Shown: positions 8,783-18,074 of the stretch, in pieces
How the letters are laid out: every line of letters begins with the position of its first letter
How positions within the stretch are numbered: the first letter of the stretch is position 1
From: Arthrobacter sp.
GTDB lineage: Bacteria; Actinomycetota; Actinomycetes; Actinomycetales; Micrococcaceae
Direction of reading: 5' to 3'
Length of the DNA stretch: 58,113 bases
NCBI RefSeq assembly: GCF_031179985.1
Contig: NZ_JAPSHJ010000003.1
Location: forward strand, 1 to 58,113
Position numbers and translations under genes: made by a program
Notes under the pieces: generated by a model
What the model was told of the DNA's origin: nothing
Database searches by the model: none
What the model saw: the letters and a program-made list of their open reading frames with translations, nothing else

Positions 8783-9747
8783 CCCTCACTTCCGTCACTG
8801 CCGACTCACCTCGAACCGAAGAAGAGGTGCAGAAATCCGTCCTCAAGTCCCGCCGTCGCCCGCGTCCGAAGAATATCCGGGAGGCCGATGACTCCTCCGA
8901 ACTGAACGGCAGGCGTGGCGGTTCCCGGATGGTGGTCATCATCGGTCTGGTGTTGTTCGCCCTGTATTCCATAGGTCCCGCCTGGTGGTTGATAGTTTCA
9001 TCCACCAAAACCAAGGAAGACCTCTACACCACTGACGCAATGTGGTTCGCCAACTTCAGCCTGTTCGATAACCTGTCCTCCCTTTTCACCTATCAGGACG
9101 GCATCTTCGGAGTCTGGATGTGGAACTCCACCCTCTATGCCTTTGCGGGTTCCATCGGCCATACCCTGGTCTCCCTGGCGGCGGGGTATGGGCTGGCCAT
9201 GTACTCCTTCCGGGGCAAGGGCACCACCATGGGCTTTATCATCGGCTCGTTCCTGATTCCGGGGGCCCTGCTGACCATTCCGTCCTACCTGCTCTTTGTG
9301 CAGTTGGGCATGTACGACACCATCTGGGCCATGATTATCCCGGCGTTCTTCAGCCCGTTTGCGGTATACCTTGCCAAGATTTATGCGGAGGGGGCGGTGC
9401 CCGGTGAGTTGCTGGAGGCCGCAAGGATTGACGGCGCAGGTGAATACCGGATCTTCTTCCAGATCGCGTTCCGGCTCATGACCACCGCGGGCGCCACTAT
9501 CTTCCTCCTGCACTTCGTAGGCTCCTGGAACGCCTTCTTCGGCCCGATGGTGTTCCTGCGCGGAGCGGACAAGTGGCCCGTCATGCTTGGTCTCTACTCA
9601 TGGCTGCAGCGCGGAACCGACTCCACTGTGGACCTGACCGGCCTCGTGATCACCGGTTCCCTCGTGGCCACCATTCCCATGGTGATCCTGATGATTGCAA
9701 TGCAGCGCTACTGGCGCTCCGGTGTGGCCATGGGCAGCCTCAAGTAG
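8779..9747 (+). CDS. Sugar ABC transporter permease (MalG-type)
   Basis: A 322-residue partner permease with a long polar N-terminal tail (about 50 residues), six predicted helices and the EAA loop LLEAARIDGAGEYRIFFQIA. It ends the operon. No ATPase gene follows; in actinobacteria such importers commonly use a shared MsiK-type ATPase encoded elsewhere. Confidence 0.9.
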   Translation: MTLTSVTADSPRTEEEVQKSVLKSRRRPRPKNIREADDSSELNGRRGGSRMVVIIGLVLFALYSIGPAWWLIVSSTKTKEDLYTTDAMWFANFSLFDNLSSLFTYQDGIFGVWMWNSTLYAFAGSIGHTLVSLAAGYGLAMYSFRGKGTTMGFIIGSFLIPGALLTIPSYLLFVQLGMYDTIWAMIIPAFFSPFAVYLAKIYAEGAVPGELLEAARIDGAGEYRIFFQIAFRLMTTAGATIFLLHFVGSWNAFFGPMVFLRGADKWPVMLGLYSWLQRGTDSTVDLTGLVITGSLVATIPMVILMIAMQRYWRSGVAMGSLK

Positions 9748-9776
9748 GTACTTTTCCCCCGTTCGACGGCAGCTGC

Positions 9777-11081
9777 TTAGACAGCAGTGCGGGGCGCTTC
9801 GCCCTCGTCGCCAAACCTCTCCACTGCCTTCTCCACGCGAAGGCGGTCAAGCCAGTTCATCACCGGTGCTGTGGTGGCTCCATGAAGGACCACCGACGCC
9901 GCCACCACCAAGCCAACAAGGGCCCATAGCTGGCTGGCTTGACCGCCGAATTCGCCTTTACCAAGGGCATATGCGAGGTAGTAGAGGGAGCCGATACCAC
10001 GGATCCCGAAGAAGGAGATGGCGATGCGTTCCCGGGGGCCGGTTGTTCCCCCCAAGAGGCCGAGCCAGCCTGCGAGAGGGCGCACCAGCAACAGGAACAT
10101 CGCGGCCAATGCTACTTCGGGCCATCCGATTCCGGCAAGGAGACCTCTGGCGATGGCGCCGCCCAACAGGACCAGGATGACCACCGTAAGCAACCGCTCC
10201 AGCTGTTCGACGTAGGTGTGCAAAATCCGGTGGTACCCATGTGTGTGTTCAGCTGCCCTGATAGTCACAGCGCAAACGAACACGGCGATAAACCCGTAGC
10301 CTTCCACCATCTCGGTCACCCCGTAGGCGAGGAACGTTGCCGCCAACGCAACGAATCCCTCTGAGTGATTCGACAGCCGCACACTTTCGTGGCGGGTGGA
10401 AAAGAAGATGCGGGCGAAGACTTTCCCTGCAGCAAATCCCAGGACCAGGCCGACGCCGATGCGCCACAGTACATCCACGCCAAACCACTGGGGGAACCAG
10501 GCGTCCGGTGACGTGCCCACGACGCTCAGGGCGATGGCCAAGTACACGAAGGGAAAGGCAAGGCCGTCGTTGAGCCCGGCTTCTGATGTCAGCCCGAACC
10601 GGACCTCATCCTCCTTATCGGCATCCTCCTTTTGGTCCGCAGGCTCCCCCACCCGAACTTCGGAGGCGAGCACAGGATCCGTGGGCGCCAGGGTTGCCGC
10701 AATCAAGACGGCGGCCGCCAGGCTGAGCCCCAGGAGCCAGAGACCTAACAGCGTCAACCCAAGGATGGACAGGGGCATGGCGACCGCCAGCATGCGCCAG
10801 GTGGTGGACCATCTCAACCTGCCGAACGGCCTGTCCAGCGCAAGCCCTGCCCCCATGAGCGAGATGATGACGCAGACTTCAGTCAGGTGCGTCACCAATT
10901 CGCCGTGGGCCATAGGGTCAGGATTGGGCAACTCCGGGATGATGCTGAACGCCAGGAGCCCCGAACCAAGAAACACCATAGGCATGGAGAACGGGGCCTT
11001 ATGCAGCAGCTTCGGAGCAATGGCAGCGACAAAAACGGCTATTCCCGCTGCTACAAAAATGATGCTGGGAACCTCAAACAC
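9777..11081 (-). CDS. Cation:proton antiporter (CPA family)
   Basis: A 434-residue polytopic protein with about twelve hydrophobic segments. The core motif AATLAPTDPVLASEVRVGEP (near 130-150) and SEAGLNDGLAFPFV (near 170) are typical of the NhaP/CPA1-like antiporters that exchange Na+ or K+ for protons. An acidic, lysine-rich insert (DQKEDADKEDE) separates the two motifs. It is convergent with the sugar ABC operon. Ion preference is not readable. Confidence 0.85.
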   Translation of the reverse strand: MFEVPSIIFVAAGIAVFVAAIAPKLLHKAPFSMPMVFLGSGLLAFSIIPELPNPDPMAHGELVTHLTEVCVIISLMGAGLALDRPFGRLRWSTTWRMLAVAMPLSILGLTLLGLWLLGLSLAAAVLIAATLAPTDPVLASEVRVGEPADQKEDADKEDEVRFGLTSEAGLNDGLAFPFVYLAIALSVVGTSPDAWFPQWFGVDVLWRIGVGLVLGFAAGKVFARIFFSTRHESVRLSNHSEGFVALAATFLAYGVTEMVEGYGFIAVFVCAVTIRAAEHTHGYHRILHTYVEQLERLLTVVILVLLGGAIARGLLAGIGWPEVALAAMFLLLVRPLAGWLGLLGGTTGPRERIAISFFGIRGIGSLYYLAYALGKGEFGGQASQLWALVGLVVAASVVLHGATTAPVMNWLDRLRVEKAVERFGDEGEAPRTAV

Positions 11082-11149
11082 CCTCCACTTCCCCTCCTGC
11101 CCAACGCCCGGCCCGCTCCAATCCGGGCATTCGCGAATCCCGCGGTTGC

Positions 11150-11950
11150 TCAGGAACCCCAGTATGAAGCCTTCCAGGTCAACTCGGCCAGAGCCTCCTG
11201 GCCCCGAAGCCCCGGGTGGAAGTAGTCAAGAGTGCTCACATCTTCAGCCGCGAACCTGTAGCCATAAACAGTTCCGCCGTCCCACCTGCAGTTCCGAAAC
11301 CGGGAGCATGACCTCGCGAGGACCACGTTGAACGCCTGCTGACGTTGCACCACCATTTGCCGGTCTGCTTCGGTATTGGACGGGCTCAGCATTGACTGGC
11401 AAGTGTTCGAGCCCGCCCACTTCCCGCTGGCCGAGGGGTTTCCGTGCAGCACCGCCCACAATTGATAGAGGTCCGGGATGCTGCTGAGGAATATGCGGGA
11501 TCGCGGCAGCCTCTCGTCAAGAGTGGCGAGAGCGCTCATAACGTGCCCTTCGAACTCTTCGACCGACGTCATGCTGGCGGGGGACGAAGCACAAAGATCA
11601 TTCGCTCCAATCAGTATGGTGACATATTCGGCGCCTTGGGATGCCGCAGCATTGGCTTGGGCCGGGAGGTCAGCTGCCGTGGATCCGCTGACAGCATTGT
11701 TGTTCCGGGAGAGCCCGGGTTGCAGCTCGAGCAGACGCCTGTAGTGGCTGTAAATGCCTTCCGCAGCACTCGAGCCGGTAGACCAGGACAGTTCCGGCTG
11801 GTCCCCGGGGTGGCAGCAGGCTGAGTGGGCACGCGTGATGGAATCCCCCAACGCGGCCATGCTCCGGGGAAAAGAAGCCTGGGGCGGCTGGATTCCGACG
11901 GCCAACAGCACCAATAGCAGAACCACCAGTATTTTCGTGAGGTTGCGCAT
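11150..11950 (-). CDS. Secreted SGNH/GDSL-family hydrolase
   Basis: A signal peptide (residues about 1-25 from the ATG at 11950) precedes an SGNH hydrolase domain: block I ALGDSITR with the catalytic Ser, block III IGANDLC, and block V DYFHPGLRGQ with catalytic Asp and His. These enzymes are lipases or esterases, often acting on lipids or cell-wall acyl groups. I chose 11950 because a GAGG element lies 7 nt upstream; an in-frame ATG at 11974 is possible. The 274-bp region upstream (to 12224) holds no recognised gene. Substrate unknown. Confidence 0.85.
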   Translation of the reverse strand: MRNLTKILVVLLLVLLAVGIQPPQASFPRSMAALGDSITRAHSACCHPGDQPELSWSTGSSAAEGIYSHYRRLLELQPGLSRNNNAVSGSTAADLPAQANAAASQGAEYVTILIGANDLCASSPASMTSVEEFEGHVMSALATLDERLPRSRIFLSSIPDLYQLWAVLHGNPSASGKWAGSNTCQSMLSPSNTEADRQMVVQRQQAFNVVLARSCSRFRNCRWDGGTVYGYRFAAEDVSTLDYFHPGLRGQEALAELTWKASYWGS

Positions 11951-12223
11951 GGAACCGCCTCGAAGCGTCGGCACTGCCCGCCCGTCTTCAATCTGAGCTA
12001 CACCAGTGACGGTATGCGAACTGGCCCAACCGTGTCGATCCTCACCGCCTTGCCTCCCGAGTTCCTTCCGGGTGTCCCAACACCTGGTGGGGAAAGGGCG
12101 TAGGCGAGGCTGGTGAGAGGGCCATAAGGGCAGCAGATATGCCAGACGTCTTACCTCCGATAGGCGCAGGGTCTAAAATTGCCTAGTCCCTTAAGGGCAC
12201 GCCCCAACAAGAAAGCCGACACC

Positions 12224-12457
12224 ATGAGCTCTGCAGCCATCGATCCCCTGGCCATCCCGCCACGGTCAATCAGCCTCAACTTTGCAGCCGCGGACGAAAT
12301 CCACGTCGGAATCGAAAACGCCGTCAAGACCCTCATCATCGCAGCCAGCCAGGACGGTACCTGTGGCATCCGGGTAACCCGCCATGAGCCCGGCGCCTTC
12401 ACCGTTGCCTTGGATGACACAGTGCCCTTCGGCGAAACGTACGAGGACCTCGCCTGA
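12224..12457 (+). CDS. Small conserved protein, family A copy 1
   Basis: A 77-residue soluble-looking protein of unknown function. Its C-terminal half (GIRVTRHEPGAFTVALDD then VPFGETYEDL) is clearly homologous to the product of 19852-20100 (VTRHGPNRYTVALCDSVPFGETRE), so this is a real family rather than chance coding. The ATG at 12224 has an AAGAAAG element 8 nt upstream; the frame is open from 12179. It is convergent with a second small gene (12595-12831) whose paralogue also sits beside the other copy. Confidence 0.7.
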   Translation: MSSAAIDPLAIPPRSISLNFAAADEIHVGIENAVKTLIIAASQDGTCGIRVTRHEPGAFTVALDDTVPFGETYEDLA

Positions 12458-12499
12458 TTCCGGGCCCGACAGTTTCAACCAGGACTCGGACCTTAAACG

Positions 12500-12560
12500 G
12501 AAAATCCCCGCCCTCTCAGCACCCCGTCCTGGGGGAACTGCTGAGAAGGCGGGGATTTTC
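12500..12560. terminator. Strong bidirectional terminator
   Basis: Arms at 12500-12521 and 12539-12560 pair over 22 bp with one mismatch and a 17-nt loop. The stem is GC-rich in the middle, and each end is an A4/T4 run (GAAAATCCCCGCC ... GGCGGGGATTTTC), so it can terminate transcripts from both sides. It lies between two convergent small genes. Confidence 0.9.
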
Positions 12561-12594
12561 TGAGCGCCCGCTTGAGCGCCTGGTTATTCGGTGT

Positions 12595-12831
12595 TTAGCT
12601 CCGGCGCACCCTGACGCCGTCGGACTTCATAAACAACTGAGTCTCCGAGGGCCCCGTTGGCACCAGCCACAAGACTTGGCCGCTGAGCGAGACTTCCTCT
12701 ACTTCGCCTGAGGCGACGACATGTGCGTGCTTGAGAATTTCTACCCGCTCCCCCGGCTTCAATGTTCCCCAGTCGGAAACCGTGCCGGCGTGCGCGATGC
12801 GCCTGGACAGAACTGTCCCGCGTGCTTTCAT
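12595..12831 (-). CDS. Small conserved protein, family B copy 1
   Basis: A 78-residue protein of unknown function. The core LKPGERVEILKHAHVVASGE, followed by a W-containing strand (VLWLVP), looks like a small beta-barrel. It aligns with the C-terminal half of the product of 20097-20441 (VGNRVLFEADGFKGAGVIDD, then IVWIWPDDG). A purine-rich AAAGGGG element lies upstream of the ATG. Its neighbour on the other side of the terminator is the partner small protein. Confidence 0.65.
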   Translation of the reverse strand: MKARGTVLSRRIAHAGTVSDWGTLKPGERVEILKHAHVVASGEVEEVSLSGQVLWLVPTGPSETQLFMKSDGVRVRRS

Positions 12832-12993
12832 TGAACTTCTACCCCTTTGTGGATGTTCGCTGCCACAACATCTTTGGTGCGGCCTTTTGTTACACCTTCA
12901 TTTCTACTACAGATTCCGGGCCCCCGTTGACCGTGTCGTCTCTTGTTTCAGGGGCGCCGGTGGTTCTGCAGCTTCTCTGAATCACCTTCGGCT

Positions 12994-14586
12994 TCAGGCG
13001 AGATTTCCGACGGCCGATTCGGCAGCCTCGCGAACCGCTCCTGACGCGACCAGCCGGTCAGCCGCTTCCAGTTCCGGCGAGAGGAACCTGTCGGTGCCGG
13101 GGCCATCGACGACGGCGCGCAACGCGGCGATAACCGCGGAGCCCGCGGGTCCCGGGGTAAGTTCCCCACCAGAGCCCTGCATGCGGATGTCGAGGGCGCG
13201 GGCTGAGGTAACCAGCTCGATTGCCAGCACGCGGCGCAGGTTCTCCACGGCCCGGCGAAGCTTTCGTGCCGCATGCCAACCCATGGACACGTGGTCCTCC
13301 TGCATGGCAGAGCTGGGGATGGAATCCACCGACGCCGGCACAGCCAGCCGCTTGTTGTCGGAGACGAGCCCCGCCTGCGTGTACTGGGCGATCATCATTC
13401 CGGAATCGACACCGGGATCGCTCGCGAGGAAGGCGGGCAATCCATGGGAGCGTGCGGGGTCCAGCATCCGGTCCGTGCGGCGTTCGGCGATGGAACTGAG
13501 GTCCGCGACAGCGATGGCAAGGAAGTCCAGCACGTAGCCAACCGGTGCCCCATGGAAGTTCCCGTTGGAGCTGACGCGTCCGTCCGGTAGGACTACGGGG
13601 TTATCAATGGCGGCCGCCAGTTCACGCGAGGCCACCAGGGCCGCATGATCAACGGTGTCCCGGACTGCACCGGCCACCTGGGGTGCGCAGCGCAATGAGT
13701 ACGCGTCCTGGACTTTGGTGTCGTTGATGCGGTGAGAGGCCACAATAGGTGACTTGGAGAGAACCCGAAGCATGTTGTCCGCACTGGCCGCTTGGCCAGG
13801 ATGGGGCCGGAGCGCGCCGTGGAGCTCGGGGAGGAACACCTGGTCCGTTCCCAACAGGGCCTCCACGCTGAGCGCTGCGGTGATATCCGCCGTCGTCAGC
13901 AGTTGCCGGATGTCCGCGATAGCCATCAGAAGCATTCCAAGCATTCCCTCGGTGCCGTTGACCAGCGCCAGTCCCTCTTTTTCGGCGAGAGTCACGGGGG
14001 CGATGCCGTGCGCGGCGAGCAGTTCGGCAACCGGGCTTTCGCCGCGCCCGCCGTACGTCACGCCGTCGGGTCCTGCCGCTTCCCCTTCACCCATGAGCAC
14101 CAGGGCGCAGTGCGACAGCGGAGCAAGGTCGCCGGAGCAGCCCAGCGAACCGAATTCACGGACCACCGGCGTGATGCCGGCGTTCAGCACGTCCACCATG
14201 GTCTGCAGGACCACGGGGCGGACGCCGGTACGGCCGGAAGCAAGCGTCTTCGCACGCAGGAACATGATGCCGCGCACCACTTCGCGCTCCACTGCCGGAC
14301 CCATGCCGGCTGCGTGGCTGCGGATCAGCGACTTCTGCAGTTGCGTGCGCAGCTCGTTGGGGATGTGCCGGTTGGCGAGGGCACCAAAGCCGGTGGAGAT
14401 GCCGTAGGCGGGGACGTCGCTGTGGGCCAGACCATCAATGTGGGCGCGGACTTTAGCCACTGCAGCCAGGGCTTCCTCTGAAATTGTCACCTTCGCGTTG
14501 TGGCGTGCGACGGCGAGGACATCTTCCGGAGTGACGCCGCTGGAGCCGAGGGTAACGGTCAGCGGTTCATGGGTAATCGTTGTCAT
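12994..14586 (-). CDS. hutH: Histidine ammonia-lyase
   Basis: Converts L-histidine to urocanate and ammonia. The 530-residue protein contains the MIO-forming tripeptide in SLGCSGDLAPLSH (about residues 149-151). Cys replaces the more usual Ala, a variant permitted in the family signature. Other HAL features are YGISTGFGALANRHI near the N-terminus, the NFHGAPVGY region, and QEDHVSMGWHAARK. The ATG at 14586 has TAGGAA upstream and lies 10 nt after the hutU stop, so the two are cotranscribed. The open frame extends further upstream but there overlaps hutU. Confidence 0.95.
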   Translation of the reverse strand: MTTITHEPLTVTLGSSGVTPEDVLAVARHNAKVTISEEALAAVAKVRAHIDGLAHSDVPAYGISTGFGALANRHIPNELRTQLQKSLIRSHAAGMGPAVEREVVRGIMFLRAKTLASGRTGVRPVVLQTMVDVLNAGITPVVREFGSLGCSGDLAPLSHCALVLMGEGEAAGPDGVTYGGRGESPVAELLAAHGIAPVTLAEKEGLALVNGTEGMLGMLLMAIADIRQLLTTADITAALSVEALLGTDQVFLPELHGALRPHPGQAASADNMLRVLSKSPIVASHRINDTKVQDAYSLRCAPQVAGAVRDTVDHAALVASRELAAAIDNPVVLPDGRVSSNGNFHGAPVGYVLDFLAIAVADLSSIAERRTDRMLDPARSHGLPAFLASDPGVDSGMMIAQYTQAGLVSDNKRLAVPASVDSIPSSAMQEDHVSMGWHAARKLRRAVENLRRVLAIELVTSARALDIRMQGSGGELTPGPAGSAVIAALRAVVDGPGTDRFLSPELEAADRLVASGAVREAAESAVGNLA

Positions 14587-14596
14587 GGTGGTGTTC

Positions 14597-16315
14597 CTAC
14601 TTCTTTGCTTCTGCAGAGTCTGAGGACTCCTGCATCGGGATGCGGACGCCGCGTTCTTTGGCGACGTCGAGGGCGCGGCCGTAGCCGGCGTCGGCGTGAC
14701 GGATGACCCCCATGCCGGGGTCATTGGTGAGGAGCCGTTCGAGCTTTTGGGCTGCGAGGTCGGTGCCGTCGGCCACAGAGACCTGCCCGGCGTGGATGGA
14801 CCGGCCGATGCCCACGCCACCGCCATGGTGCAGCGAGACCCAGGTCGCCCCCGATGCGGTGTTGAGCAGCGCGTTGAGCATGGGCCAGTCCGCGATCGCG
14901 TCCGAACCGTCAGCCATCGCCTCGGTCTCCCGGTACGGGGAAGCCACCGAACCCGAATCCAGGTGGTCACGGCCGATCACAATGGGGGCCTTGACCTTCC
15001 CGTCCCGGACGAGCTGGTTGAACAGCAGACCGGCCTTGGCCCGGTCCCCGTATCCGAGCCAGCAGATCCGCGCCGGGAGGCCTTCGAACTCGACCCGTTC
15101 CTGGGCTGCGTCGATCCAGCGGTGCAGGTGCTTGTTCTCCGGGAAGAGTTCCTTGATGGCTGCATCCGTCACTGCGATATCCTCGGGATCGCCGGAGAGC
15201 GCCACCCAGCGGAACGGGCCCAGGCCCTCGCAGAACAGCGGCCGGATGTAGGCAGGGACGAAGCCGGGGAACTCGAACGCCCGGGCGTAGCCTCCCTTGC
15301 GGGCCTCATCCCGGATCGAGTTGCCGTAATCGAAGACCTCGGCCCCGGCGTCCTGGAACTCCACCATCGCCTGCACGTGCCGGGCCATCGAGGTTTGGGC
15401 CTTCTTAGTGAAACCTTCCGGGTCCGCCTCCGCCTCCCGATGCCACTCTGCCACGGAGATGCCCTCGGGGAGGTAGGACAGCGGATCGTGGGCGGAGGTC
15501 TGGTCCGTGACAATGTCCACGGTTAGTTCGCCCGCCTTGTGCCGGCGCAGGATCTCCGGGAACACCTCCGCGGCGTTCCCCACATACCCCACCGACCAGC
15601 CCCGACGCTCCTCCTTGGCCTTGAGCACTTTGGCGATGGCGGCGTCGAGGTCCGTTTCGACCTCGTCCAGGTAGCGTTTGCCCGCGCGGCGGCGAAGGCG
15701 GGTCTCGTCGACGTCGACAATCAGGCATGCGCCGTCGTTCAGGGTGACGGCGAGCGGCTGTGCCCCGCCCATTCCGCCGCAGCCGCCGGTCAGCGTCAAC
15801 GTCCCCGCGAGGGTGCCGTTCCCGTCCCCGGTCAGCTTCCGGGCGATCGCGGCGAACGTCTCGAAGGTGCCCTGCAGGATGCCCTGCGTGCCGATGTAAA
15901 TCCACGAACCCGCCGTCATCTGCCCGTACATCATCAGGCCCTCGGCCTCGAGCCGGCGGAACTCGGGCCAGTTCGCCCAGTCCCCCACGAGGTTCGAATT
16001 CGCCAGGAGCACCCGCGGCGCCCACTCATTGGTGCGGAACACCCCCACCGGCTTGCCCGACTGGACCAGGAGGGTCTCATCCGCCTCCATGGTCTCCAGT
16101 GTCCGGGTGATCGCATCAAAGGCAGCCCAGGACCGGACAGCCCGGCCCGTGCCGCCATAGACCACCAGGTCATCCGGACGCTCAGCAACCTCAGGATCCA
16201 GATTGTTCATCAGCATCCGCAACGGGGCTTCGGTCTGCCAGGACTTAGCGGTCAACTCAGTGCCCCGGGCAGCTTTGACCGGGCGGGCACCGGTGGTGAA
16301 ATCGGCGGTTGCCAT
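14597..16315 (-). CDS. hutU: Urocanate hydratase
   Basis: Hydrates urocanate to imidazolonepropionate using tightly bound NAD+. The 572-residue length is standard. Landmarks are [12 protein letters not shown] and [18 protein letters not shown] in the N-terminal half, the NAD-binding [14 protein letters not shown], and the urocanase signature around [15 protein letters not shown] near residue 415. AAGGAG lies 6 nt before the ATG. A predicted IclR-type operator stands about 100 nt upstream. The next pathway enzyme, imidazolonepropionase (hutI), is not in the window. Confidence 0.96.
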   Translation of the reverse strand: MATADFTTGARPVKAARGTELTAKSWQTEAPLRMLMNNLDPEVAERPDDLVVYGGTGRAVRSWAAFDAITRTLETMEADETLLVQSGKPVGVFRTNEWAPRVLLANSNLVGDWANWPEFRRLEAEGLMMYGQMTAGSWIYIGTQGILQGTFETFAAIARKLTGDGNGTLAGTLTLTGGCGGMGGAQPLAVTLNDGACLIVDVDETRLRRRAGKRYLDEVETDLDAAIAKVLKAKEERRGWSVGYVGNAAEVFPEILRRHKAGELTVDIVTDQTSAHDPLSYLPEGISVAEWHREAEADPEGFTKKAQTSMARHVQAMVEFQDAGAEVFDYGNSIRDEARKGGYARAFEFPGFVPAYIRPLFCEGLGPFRWVALSGDPEDIAVTDAAIKELFPENKHLHRWIDAAQERVEFEGLPARICWLGYGDRAKAGLLFNQLVRDGKVKAPIVIGRDHLDSGSVASPYRETEAMADGSDAIADWPMLNALLNTASGATWVSLHHGGGVGIGRSIHAGQVSVADGTDLAAQKLERLLTNDPGMGVIRHADAGYGRALDVAKERGVRIPMQESSDSAEAKK

Positions 16316-16415
16316 GGTGGCTCCTTCAGATGTCAGGTGTGGTTCAACGGATAAGTTCTCCTGTATCTACTAAAGCCTGCCCGGAAGAGCCTTGACAGGG
16401 GTTCCGCATGGGTGG

Positions 16416-16433
16416 TGTCCGGTATTCCAGACG
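16416..16433. promoter_or_regulatory. Predicted IclR-type operator upstream of hutU
   Basis: TGTCCGGTATTCCAGACG, 101 nt before the hutU ATG, matches the inverted-repeat consensus TGTCCGG-TATT-CCGGACA at 16 of 18 positions. Its distance would suit an activator site, but the promoter is not mapped. Confidence 0.65.
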
Positions 16434-16517
16434 CCTCCCCTCGTACCCGAGCCAGGTAGCAGCTGAGGCTTTTTTGAGCGGCCAAAACAACCCCTGCTGC
16501 TCCCTGGTGGGAGCGGG

Positions 16518-17348
16518 CTAGGTGGGTTGCGGGCGGCCATGGATACGGATCGAGAGATCGTCGGCTACCTTGTGGATCCGCCCTGCGAGCTCGGGCCATT
16601 GATCCGCCGGCAGTTTGTCCTCCAGGAACGTCACGGCGACTGCCGCCGTCGGCCACCCGACATGATCCGTCACGGCGGCAGCGATGGAACCGAAACCGGG
16701 CGTCACTTCACCGTGTTCGGTGGCGTAGCCTCGTTGCCGGACCTGATCCAGATGCGAGGACAAAGCGGAATACTTCATGATGGCGCCCTCCACTTCGTGG
16801 CGCGCGGTGAAGGCGGCAGCGTTTGGGTACAGCGCGCGGACCTGTGACTTCGGCAAGGCAGCAAGGATGGCGCGGCCGCTGGCCGTGAGGTGACTGGGCA
16901 GGCGGACGCCGACGTCGGTCACGAGGGAGGGCCTGTTCTTAGCGCGTTCCTCCACGATGTACAGCACGTCCCTGCCGTGGAGCACCGCCAGGTGGGCGCT
17001 CTCCCCCAGAACGTCAACGAGGGAGGCCAGCATCGGACGGCCAAGGCGCGAGAGGGGTTCCTGCCGGGAATAGGCCGAGCTCAGCTCGAAGGCGCTGATA
17101 CCCAAGCCGTAGCGCTGCTCTTCGTGCAGGTGCAGGACGAATCCATTGGCCTCCATCACGCCCAGCAGGTGATAGACGCTGGAGCGCGGCAAGCCCAGTG
17201 CGGTCGCAATGTTCGACGCCGCCATCGGCCCACGCTTGGAGGCCAGCAGTTTGAGGATCCGGAGAGTGTTTTCAGCGGCGGGGACTTTGGACGCCGCCTT
17301 GCGTTGGGAGGTTCTGGGGCTTGCTGGGGTGGTGGCGCTGGCTTGCAT
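16518..17348 (-). CDS. IclR-family regulator, probable hut regulator
   Basis: A 276-residue IclR protein. The N-terminal winged helix-turn-helix (about residues 25-85) reads ENTLRILKLLASKRGPMAAS then NIATALGLPRSSVYHLLGVM. The C-terminal effector domain follows, with GLGISAFELSSAYSRQEPLS and VRQRGYATEHGEVTPGFGSI. AGGAG lies 11 nt before the ATG. It is upstream of hutUH on the same strand. A predicted binding site 20 nt before its own start suggests autoregulation. The role in histidine degradation is inferred from position and the shared site. Confidence 0.88.
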   Translation of the reverse strand: MQASATTPASPRTSQRKAASKVPAAENTLRILKLLASKRGPMAASNIATALGLPRSSVYHLLGVMEANGFVLHLHEEQRYGLGISAFELSSAYSRQEPLSRLGRPMLASLVDVLGESAHLAVLHGRDVLYIVEERAKNRPSLVTDVGVRLPSHLTASGRAILAALPKSQVRALYPNAAAFTARHEVEGAIMKYSALSSHLDQVRQRGYATEHGEVTPGFGSIAAAVTDHVGWPTAAVAVTFLEDKLPADQWPELAGRIHKVADDLSIRIHGRPQPT

Positions 17349-17367
17349 GGTTCTCTTCGCTCCTGTG

Positions 17368-17385
17368 TGTCCGGTATCCCGTACT
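17368..17385. promoter_or_regulatory. Predicted IclR-type operator, autoregulatory site
   Basis: TGTCCGGTATCCCGTACT, 20 nt upstream of the IclR gene start, matches the consensus TGTCCGG-TATT-CCGGACA at 15 of 18 positions, with a conserved left arm and a decayed right arm. This position would suit repression of the regulator's own gene. Confidence 0.6.
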
Positions 17386-17437
17386 CAAGGATGCACTACG
17401 GCGCACCTGCCGCCAAGGTGGATCCCGCCACCTCCAG

Positions 17438-18013
17438 TCACCTTCGGCGCCGCCGGACCCTGTTCAGGTAACGGAGCGCAATCGCCAACCCGCCGCCGGT
17501 GACCATCCACGGACCGGCGACTATCAAAGGATCGATCCACTGGTGGCTCAAGTCAGCACGCTTCTTCCCGAATCTGGAGGATACGCCGTGGCTGGTGAAC
17601 TCACTCAGCACGCCTGTCTCGGTTACCGGGTTGTCCGGCCTCATTGAAACGAATGACCGCAGATGACTTTCCCAGGCATCAATCCGGTCACCCGCCAGCA
17701 GGAGCAGCCAGTGCGCCGCCCGTCCCTCGCTGTACCGGTACGCGTATTTACGAACGGCTCCGGAGAATCCCTTCGGCGGACAGGAAGTACCGAAGACCGG
17801 CGGAAGGATCTTGTGCTCGATTGACCGTTCACGCGGCTGCTTCTCCTCTTGGCGGTCCGGAAAATCCCAGTGCGCGCCGCTTACCAGGTCCATCCGCTCC
17901 CTTGGAACGGCGGGACGGTCCAGGGGATCCAAGTCCACCCCCCAGCCCAGGATAGTGGCCCGCAGTTCCTTGCTCGACCTTCCCTGCCCGGGCTTGGCTG
18001 CCAGATACGGCAT
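17438..18013 (-). CDS. Conserved hypothetical protein with C-terminal membrane helix
   Basis: 191 residues, no function recognised. The N-terminus is basic and polar; a central segment (KYAYRYSEGRAAHWLLLLAG) precedes a C-terminal hydrophobic helix (IVAGPWMVTGGGLAIALRYL) followed by an Arg-rich end, so it is probably a membrane-anchored cytoplasmic protein. A textbook AGGAGG lies 6 nt before the ATG, which supports a real gene. It follows the zinc alcohol dehydrogenase gene on the same strand with a 61-nt gap and may be cotranscribed with it. Confidence 0.7.
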   Translation of the reverse strand: MPYLAAKPGQGRSSKELRATILGWGVDLDPLDRPAVPRERMDLVSGAHWDFPDRQEEKQPRERSIEHKILPPVFGTSCPPKGFSGAVRKYAYRYSEGRAAHWLLLLAGDRIDAWESHLRSFVSMRPDNPVTETGVLSEFTSHGVSSRFGKKRADLSHQWIDPLIVAGPWMVTGGGLAIALRYLNRVRRRRR

Positions 18014-18074
18014 GAAGTCCTCCTCTCAGCGTGGGTTGCACATCAGTTCAGCACCTGATCCAAAAGTTCCATTC

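Noticed and set aside
14586..14970. N-terminal extension of HutH
   Set aside because: The open frame upstream of 14586 overlaps hutU in another frame, and its translation is Arg/Thr/Ser-rich without homology. The ATG at 14586 has a ribosome site and fits the usual HutH length.
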